Shown here: in pieces, positions 59,421-64,000 of the stretch
Numbering within the stretch: position 1 is the first letter of the stretch
Layout of the letters: the number at the start of each line of letters is the position of its first letter
NCBI RefSeq assembly: GCF_900753045.1
Contig: NZ_CAADXO010000073.1
Coordinates: forward strand, 27,667-91,666
From: an uncultured Phascolarctobacterium sp.
GTDB lineage: Bacteria > Bacillota > Negativicutes > Acidaminococcales > Acidaminococcaceae
Direction: 5' to 3'
DNA: 64,000 nt
The notes under the pieces: model-generated
Told to the model about the DNA's origin: nothing
Seen by the model: the letters and a program-made list of their open reading frames with translations, nothing else
Database searches by the model: none
Made by a program: the position numbers and the translations under genes

Positions 59421-60656
59421 ATGAATCTGGAAAAACTTAGCGTAGTTGATCCTGAGCTGAAAGGTTACATTGATGCGGAGCTTAACCGCCAACGTGACAA
59501 AATCGAACTGATTGCATCCGAAAACATCGTTACTCCCGCAGTAATGGAGGCTATGGGCAGCGTACTGACCAACAAGTATGCAGAAGGCTATCCCGGTCAT
59601 CGTTATTATGGCGGCTGTGAATATGTTGATAAGGTTGAAACTTTGGCTATTGAACGTGCCAAAAAATTATTCCATGCTGAATATGCTAACGTACAGGCTC
59701 ACTGCGGTGCCAGCACCAATCTGACCGTGTACTTTGCTTTCCTGAAACCCGGCGATACCATCATGGGTATGGACTTGTCCCAAGGTGGTCACCTGAGCCA
59801 TGGATCACCGGTAAATATTTCCGGTACTTATTTCAATGTTGTACATTATGGCGTTAATCCGGAAACCGAGCTGATTGATTATGATGCTATGGACAAGCTG
59901 GCTAAAGAGCATCATCCGAAGCTGATTGTTGCCGGTGCCAGCGCTTATCCGCGCATTATCGATTTCAAACGCATCGCTGATATTGCGCATGCTAACGGCG
60001 CTCTGCTGCTGGTTGATATGGCACACATCGCCGGCCTGGTTGCAGCAGGTCTGCATCCGTCTCCGGTTCCGTATGCTGATATCGTAACCACTACTACCCA
60101 CAAAACTCTGCGTGGTCCTCGCGGCGGTCTGATTCTGACCAACAATGAGGAATATGCTAAGAAAATCAACAAGGCTATTTTCCCCGGCATTCAGGGTGGC
60201 CCGCTGATGCACGTTATTGCTGCTAAGGCTGTTGCTTTCGGCGAAGCTCTGAAACCTGAATTCAGAGAGTACGCAGAAAACATTGTCAAGAATGCCAAGG
60301 CTTTTGCTGAAGGCTTCCGTCTTGTTTCCGGCGGTACCGACAACCATCTGATTCTGGTTGATGTACGCAACAAAAACCTGACCGGTAAGGAAGCAGAAAA
60401 GCTGCTGGATAATATTGGCATTACCTGCAATAAAAACACTATTCCGTTTGATCCTGCCAGCCCGTTTGTAACCAGCGGCATCCGTCTGGGTACTCCGGCT
60501 GCTACTACCCGTGGCTTCAAAGAAGAGGACTTCAAAGAGGTTGCTTCTATTATGGGCCTGGTGCTCAATAACCCTGAAGATACTGATAAGCATGCAGAGG
60601 CTGCAAAACGCGTTGCTGCACTGTGCGCTAAGTATCCGTTATATACTAATTTATAA
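59421..60656 (+). CDS. glyA: Serine hydroxymethyltransferase
   Basis: A 411-residue PLP enzyme converting serine and THF to glycine and methylene-THF. PLP Lys in VTTTTHKTLRGPRGG, early IELIASENIVTPAVMEA, and YAEGYPGHRYYGGCEYVD are signature segments. The methylene-THF product feeds MetF, PurN and thymidylate synthesis. GGAGGG stands eight bases before ATG. It is followed by a long inverted repeat and upp. Confidence 0.97.
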   Translation: MNLEKLSVVDPELKGYIDAELNRQRDKIELIASENIVTPAVMEAMGSVLTNKYAEGYPGHRYYGGCEYVDKVETLAIERAKKLFHAEYANVQAHCGASTNLTVYFAFLKPGDTIMGMDLSQGGHLSHGSPVNISGTYFNVVHYGVNPETELIDYDAMDKLAKEHHPKLIVAGASAYPRIIDFKRIADIAHANGALLLVDMAHIAGLVAAGLHPSPVPYADIVTTTTHKTLRGPRGGLILTNNEEYAKKINKAIFPGIQGGPLMHVIAAKAVAFGEALKPEFREYAENIVKNAKAFAEGFRLVSGGTDNHLILVDVRNKNLTGKEAEKLLDNIGITCNKNTIPFDPASPFVTSGIRLGTPAATTRGFKEEDFKEVASIMGLVLNNPEDTDKHAEAAKRVAALCAKYPLYTNL

Positions 60657-60695
60657 TTAAGACGACCGATAAAGCTTTATCCGCTTCGTCTTAAT
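60656..60695. repeat. Nested inverted repeat between glyA and upp
   Basis: ATTAAGACGA and TCGTCTTAAT enclose GATAAAGCTTTATC, itself a perfect palindrome. The whole forms a stem of about 15 bp. No T run follows on the plus strand. Confidence 0.6.
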
Positions 60696-60717
60696 AAGAA
60701 AAGGAGCGATATATCCA

Positions 60718-61338
60718 ATGCAAATCAATGTAGTAAACCATCCTTTGCTGCAAGCAAAAATGACTATCCTGCGTGACAAGGATACCAAGAGCGTAACCTT
60801 CCGCCACATCATCAGTGAGGTTGCGGCGCTGCTGACCTTTGAAACTACCAGAGATTTACCTGTGGAAGAAATAAAGGTTGCCACTCCGCTGTGTGAAACC
60901 ACCGGCTGCCGTATTAAAGGCAGTGTCACTGTTGTGCCTATCCTTCGTGCAGGCCTGGGCTTTATGGAGGGCGTACTCAGTGTTATTCCTGAAGCCAATG
61001 TTGGTCATATCGGCATGAGCCGTAACGAAGAAACTCTGCTGCCGATGGAGTATTACTGCAAGCTGCCTGCGGATATGGACGCTTATACGATTGTTGTTGA
61101 CCCGATGCTGGCAACCGGCGGCAGTGCTATTGCTGCTATTGACCAGCTCAAAAAGCGCGGTCTGAAGAACCTGCGATTTATGTGCCTCGTTGCTGCTCCC
61201 GAGGGTGTAGAAAAGCTGAATGCAGCACATCCTGATGTGCCTATCTACACTGTTGTGCTTGATGACCATCTCAATGAGCATGGCTACATCGTGCCGGGCC
61301 TGGGCGATGCAGGCGACAGAATTTTTGGTACGGTATAA
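60718..61338 (+). CDS. upp: Uracil phosphoribosyltransferase
   Basis: A 206-residue enzyme making UMP from uracil and PRPP. The PRPP-binding motif YTIVVDPMLATGGSA and the C-terminal uracil-site segment YIVPGLGDAGDRIFGT are intact; VVPILRAGLGFMEGVLSVIP is also typical. Normal length. It is followed five bases later by a dCMP deaminase gene, so the pair covers pyrimidine salvage. Confidence 0.97.
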   Translation: MQINVVNHPLLQAKMTILRDKDTKSVTFRHIISEVAALLTFETTRDLPVEEIKVATPLCETTGCRIKGSVTVVPILRAGLGFMEGVLSVIPEANVGHIGMSRNEETLLPMEYYCKLPADMDAYTIVVDPMLATGGSAIAAIDQLKKRGLKNLRFMCLVAAPEGVEKLNAAHPDVPIYTVVLDDHLNEHGYIVPGLGDAGDRIFGTV

Positions 61339-61343
61339 AAATT

Positions 61344-61802
61344 ATGGAACGCAAAACAAGACCTGGCTGGGATGACTACTTTATGGAGATTGCCCAAGTA
61401 GTCAGCAGTCGTTCAACCTGTATGCGCCGCAGTGTGGGCGCAGTGATCGTCAAAAATAAACAGATTGTAGCTACAGGCTATAACGGTACGCCTAAGGATT
61501 TGCCTCACTGCGAGGTTACGGGCTGCCTGCGCGAGCAGCTGCATGTGCCTTCCGGGCAGATGCACGAGCTGTGCCGCGGTATTCACGCAGAGCAGAATGC
61601 TGTTGTACAGGCTGCCTATCATGGTGTGTCTGTCAATGGTGGTACGATTTATTGTACGCATCAGCCATGTGTGGTCTGCACCAAGATCTTGATTAACGCA
61701 GGCATTAAGCGCATTGTTTATGCTAATCCTTACCCGGATAAGCTGGCGGAGGATATGATGGCTGCGTCAGGAATTGAAATCTGCGTACTGGATAAGAAGT
61801 AA
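61344..61802 (+). CDS. Deoxycytidylate deaminase (ComEB-like)
   Basis: A 152-residue zinc deaminase: CMRRSVGAVIVKNKQIVATG, CRGIHAEQNAVVQAA (HAE) and THQPCVVCTKILINAG (PCxxC). It converts dCMP to dUMP for thymidylate synthesis. An inserted CREQLHVPSGQMHELC segment is the usual dCMP deaminase insertion with extra metal-binding residues. There is little ribosome-binding sequence, so coupling with upp is likely. Confidence 0.92.
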   Translation: MERKTRPGWDDYFMEIAQVVSSRSTCMRRSVGAVIVKNKQIVATGYNGTPKDLPHCEVTGCLREQLHVPSGQMHELCRGIHAEQNAVVQAAYHGVSVNGGTIYCTHQPCVVCTKILINAGIKRIVYANPYPDKLAEDMMAASGIEICVLDKK

Positions 61803-61813
61803 ATATGCTGTAA

Positions 61814-61863
61814 AAAAGCACTGCTCACATTTCCCTACGGGAAATGCAGAGCAGTGCTTTGCT
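61814..61863. terminator. Terminator between dCMP deaminase and the secreted-protein gene
   Basis: AAGCACTGCTC pairs with GAGCAGTGCTT with an inner ATTTCC/GGAAAT stem, flanked by A and T runs; bidirectional. Confidence 0.85.
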
Positions 61864-61871
61864 TTTGTTGC

Positions 61872-62477
61872 TTATTTTACTTGGACATAGGTAACGCCTG
61901 CGGCGTAGCAGTCAAGCTCGTAGGGCTGGTACATCAGATAAAGATGACCATCCTCGGTGATGATATAATCCTTGCTGACTTTAAATTTATCGATGTTATC
62001 AATAAATGGTGCTTCGCTGACGGTGGTTAAATCAGCACCGTAAACAGGCAGCTTTTTGGTCTTGATATCCTGCTTCAGCTGCTCGGCGTTCAGCTTTTCA
62101 ATGAAGCGGGTGTAGGGAACGCGCTTACCGGTAGCCTTGTCGTAAACAATGCCGTGCGTATAATACATACCGTGAGCAGCCTTATCATAATAGTACCAGG
62201 TATTGAAGGTGAGGCAGACAAACTGGTCGTTTTCGTAAATCACCTCATAATTGCTGCCGACAGCACGCATATCCGGATGGCGCAAATCCTTACGCGATTT
62301 GTTGACCATTTTCTGGATATCGCGATTCATGCGCTGTGCTGCCTGAGGATTTTCCTGCGTAAAAACAGGATATTTATAGTCATAGCGGTCGCCCTTGTCG
62401 ACTTCTGTTTGCTGTGCGGCCGACGCACCTGCTGCTACTGCCATTGCCAAAAATAACGTGAGAAGAGTTTTTTTCAT
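61872..62477 (-). CDS. Secreted protein, DUF3298/RsiV-like
   Basis: A 201-residue protein with a signal peptide (KKTLLTLFLAMAVAAGASAA, cleavage after ASA). The mature part has YEVIYENDQFVCLTFNTWYY, AAHGMYYTHGIVYDKATGKR and VYGADLTTVSEAPFIDNID, resembling the DUF3298/DUF4163 fold of RsiV-type and periplasmic proteins. Location: periplasm or cell surface. Function not known. It is divergent from the DUF554 gene. Confidence 0.75.
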   Translation of the reverse strand: MKKTLLTLFLAMAVAAGASAAQQTEVDKGDRYDYKYPVFTQENPQAAQRMNRDIQKMVNKSRKDLRHPDMRAVGSNYEVIYENDQFVCLTFNTWYYYDKAAHGMYYTHGIVYDKATGKRVPYTRFIEKLNAEQLKQDIKTKKLPVYGADLTTVSEAPFIDNIDKFKVSKDYIITEDGHLYLMYQPYELDCYAAGVTYVQVK

Positions 62478-62623
62478 TCGTATTTACCCCCTTTGTAGGA
62501 ATTGTATTTGCTACTATAATAGTATAAAATAAAAGGGTATCTGTAAAGATGCCTGCGCACGGCAAGTGTAAAATCTTTGTAGCCGGCGCAGGAAGTATTT
62601 GTAAACTTGAGGAGATTTTGAAA

Positions 62624-63307
62624 ATGTTAGGAACAATCGTTAATGTAAGTGCAATTTTAACCGGTTCTGTAATCGGCAGCTTTCTCAGCAGAGGTGTTAA
62701 CGAACGCTATAAAACAGCGTTGTTTGACGGCCTTGGCCTGGCAACCGTGGGCCTGGGAGCGAACGCCTTTGTCAGCAATATGCCGAAAACAACTTATCCG
62801 GTATTATTTATTGCCAGCATCGCCATCGGTACGGTTATCGGTACCTGGCTGGATATTGACGGCCGCTTTCACAAGCTTTTGGCAAGCGCTAAGGGTGGCA
62901 GCAAGCTGGCGGAAGGACTTTCAACCGCTATTTTGCTGTTCTGCATCGGTACGCTTTCTATTTTGGGACCGATTGAAAGCAGGCTCAACGGCAATAACAC
63001 TTATCTGTATACTAATGCGACGCTTGATTTTGTTTCATCTATTATTCTAGGCTCGGCCTATGGCATTGGCATTGCTGCGGCAGCCTTGGTGCTGCTCTTG
63101 TGGCAGGGGAGCATTTATCTTTTTGCCGGAGTGATTGCGCCTTATATGACGCTGGCGCTGATGGGAGAAATTTCTGTTTTGGGCGGCATTTTTCTGATGA
63201 GCAGCGGTTTGGGAATTTTGCAGCTGCGCGATTGCAAAACGCTGAATATGCTGCCGGCGCTTGTCGTGCCGCCGCTTTTTTACGCACTGATGGCAGCAAT
63301 AAGATGA
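62624..63307 (+). CDS. DUF554 membrane protein (YdfK/YqgA-like)
   Basis: A membrane protein of 227 residues with six or more hydrophobic segments: MLGTIVNVSAILTGSVIGSF, then LGLATVGLGANAF, ILLFCIGTLSILGPIESRLNG and MLPALVVPPLFYALMAAI. The family has no proven function. ATG 62624 with GAGGAG nine bases upstream is preferred over the upstream start at 62549, which lies in the divergent promoter area. Confidence 0.85.
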   Translation: MLGTIVNVSAILTGSVIGSFLSRGVNERYKTALFDGLGLATVGLGANAFVSNMPKTTYPVLFIASIAIGTVIGTWLDIDGRFHKLLASAKGGSKLAEGLSTAILLFCIGTLSILGPIESRLNGNNTYLYTNATLDFVSSIILGSAYGIGIAAAALVLLLWQGSIYLFAGVIAPYMTLALMGEISVLGGIFLMSSGLGILQLRDCKTLNMLPALVVPPLFYALMAAIR

Positions 63308-63352
63308 TTTTTTAGAGTTCATCAAAACGATGCAAAGTTCACAGATTATCCA

Positions 63353-63381
63353 TTGACTAATCAGTCAGTTCGCATTATAAT
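63353..63381 (+). promoter_or_regulatory. SigA-type promoter overlapping a TGACT palindrome
   Basis: TTGACT and TATAAT with a 17-bp spacer. TGACTAATCAGTCA (63354-63367) lies over the -35 and forms a TGACT/AGTCA inverted repeat of the size seen for TetR-type operators. CCACTGACTGAT recurs at about 63402. Confidence 0.6.
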
Positions 63382-63387
63382 AAGCTC

Positions 63388-63503
63388 ATCAGTTAGAAAT
63401 CCCACTGACTGATACATAATACCCCTTTTCTTTTAAACATCCTTTCACAACATCAACCCTCTGAAAGCAGCAGTGCCGAACGCATGGCACTGCTGCTTTT
63501 TTT
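63388..63503 (+). ncRNA. Candidate small RNA, about 115 nt
   Basis: The predicted start is just after the TATAAT at 63376-63381. The end is the terminator GCAGCAGTGCC...GGCACTGCTGC followed by seven T. No ORF with a ribosome site lies inside. An ATCAGT...ACTGAT arm near the 5' end and a pyrimidine-rich unpaired middle are visible. Inference from promoter-terminator spacing. Confidence 0.45.
63464..63503 (+). terminator. Intrinsic terminator within the SLH upstream region
   Basis: AAAGCAGCAGTGCC and GGCACTGCTGCTTT with a loop of about eight bases and a T run; it ends the transcript starting near 63388. Confidence 0.85.
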
Positions 63504-63587
63504 ATGCAGGGAGCGGGTTTGAAGGTTTTGCTATTATTCTTAATAGGAATAATTATTATTCTGTTGAAAATTTTCTGAAAAAAGTTC

Positions 63588-63616
63588 TTGGCTAGGCAGT
63601 CACCCGCAATTATAAT
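63588..63616 (+). promoter_or_regulatory. SigA-type promoter for the SLH protein
   Basis: TTGGCT and TATAAT with a 17-bp spacer, about 200 bp before the gene. Confidence 0.65.
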
Positions 63617-63622
63617 ATAAGT

Positions 63623-63819
63623 ATGATTTAGATTAGAGTAAGTCAAAAAACGAAATACTCCAATCTACAATTTCACCCCTTGATTATGAAATCCTTGAAA
63701 CAGGCGAAGCTCGTGCATGGTAGAGGAAACAAGGCAACTCTTACCGGACTTGCAGGTGGGGACTTGCGAAGGATTTTGTAATAAATAAAAATCTCTTAAG
63801 ATAAGAGGAGGAAATTACA
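63623..63819 (+). promoter_or_regulatory. Structured 5' leader of the SLH protein gene
   Basis: AAATCCTT (63689) and AAGGATTT (63769) close a domain of about 90 nt. Inside are GGTAGAG/CTCTTACC around an A-rich loop (about 63719-63745) and GCAGGT-GGGG-ACTTGC (about 63751-63766). GGACTTGC occurs twice. No known riboswitch class is recognised. The ribosome site AAGAGGAGG follows at 63803. Confidence 0.5.
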
Positions 63820-64000
63820 ATGAAAAAATCCTTAGTACTCGCAATGGCAATGGCTCTTGGTGTAACCGCATCCGCTTACGCTGCAAATCCGTTCTCTGAC
63901 GTTCCTGCCGGCCACTGGGCTTATGACAGCATCAACAAACTGGCTGCTGCTGGCGTAATCGAAGGCTACGGCGACACCACTTTCGGTGGCGACAAACTGA
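63820..64000 (+). CDS. SLH-domain outer-membrane protein, N-terminal part
   Basis: The first 60 residues of a protein that runs off the window. A signal peptide (KKSLVLAMAMALGVTASAYA, cleaved before ANPFSDV) is followed directly by an S-layer homology domain: FSDVPAGHWAYDSINKLAA and GVIEGYGDTTFGGD. In Negativicutes such proteins (Mep45/Omp-alpha/OmpM type) are porin-like and tether the outer membrane to cadaverine- or polyamine-modified peptidoglycan through the SLH domain. The strong promoter and long leader suggest high expression. The beta-barrel part is outside the window, so porin identity is inferred. Confidence 0.88.
   Translation, partial: MKKSLVLAMAMALGVTASAYAANPFSDVPAGHWAYDSINKLAAAGVIEGYGDTTFGGDKL

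Larger units (their letters stand above)
63308..63819 (+). other. 512-bp non-coding region before the SLH gene
   Basis: It contains two strong promoters, one short terminated transcript and a long structured leader, each listed separately. No ORF with a ribosome site is seen in it. Confidence 0.6.

Overview
The window is a chromosomal segment of a Firmicute with an outer membrane, most likely a Negativicute of the Phascolarctobacterium/Acidaminococcus type. Three things point there: gene order and ribosome-binding sites are of Firmicutes type; the last gene starts a signal peptide followed at once by an S-layer-homology (SLH) domain, as in Negativicute outer-membrane proteins; and methionine synthesis is cobalamin-dependent with a separate reactivation protein. 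The genus is inference. Core genes have balanced base composition. One short block (about 40.9-43.3 kb) is clearly AT-rich and looks acquired.

Layout. 1-10.6 kb is the mfd - flippase - MazG - HU - DivIC - S1 - tilS - hpt - ftsH block, matching the Bacillus mfd-to-ftsH order with the sporulation genes missing. 10.8-14.9 kb holds a LysR regulator divergent from a DASS anion transporter, then an amino-acid permease. 15.0-17.65 kb holds an ABC-F ATPase, tadA and tRNA-Ser(CGA). 17.8-21.7 kb is a methionine/one-carbon operon (metF, a separate B12-reactivation protein, metH lacking that domain). 21.9-28.6 kb carries two Mg2+-type P-type ATPases around a stand-alone winged-helix protein. The second ATPase has a structured leader with a 21-codon ORF that resembles an MgtL-type leader peptide, and is followed by a 48-residue membrane protein. 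28.7-29.8 kb is lrgAB (minus strand), then clpB. 32.8-33.35 kb is a small-protein/DUF4160 pair. 33.6-40.8 kb is a purine operon, purE-F-M-N-H-D, then IMP dehydrogenase; PurH has only the IMP cyclohydrolase half.

40.9-43.3 kb is the AT-rich island: a zinc-ribbon gene that appears frameshifted and a Phd-Doc toxin-antitoxin pair, bracketed by a 24-nt near-identical direct repeat. 43.35-48.06 kb holds a metallophosphoesterase, HAD phosphatase, AlaX-type editing protein, threonine aldolase and DedA protein. 48.2-53.6 kb holds a methionine aminopeptidase with an N-terminal SEC-C motif, a purine permease, adenine deaminase and a DUF815 ATPase. 53.7-61.8 kb is the conserved rpmE - DUF1385 - prfA - prmC - tsaC - rpiB - DUF436 - glyA - upp - dCMP deaminase series. 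It is interrupted by a roughly 105-bp tandem repeat and an inverted pair of perfect DnaA boxes. 61.9-64.0 kb has a secreted protein, a DUF554 membrane protein, a candidate small RNA, and a long structured leader before the SLH protein that runs off the window.

Functionally the window is mostly housekeeping: transcription-coupled repair, protein quality control, translation termination, purine synthesis and salvage, one-carbon metabolism and Mg2+ uptake. The less ordinary signals are the Mg2+ locus leader, the AT-rich island, the split enzymes (MetH, PurH) and the untranslated elements near the right end.
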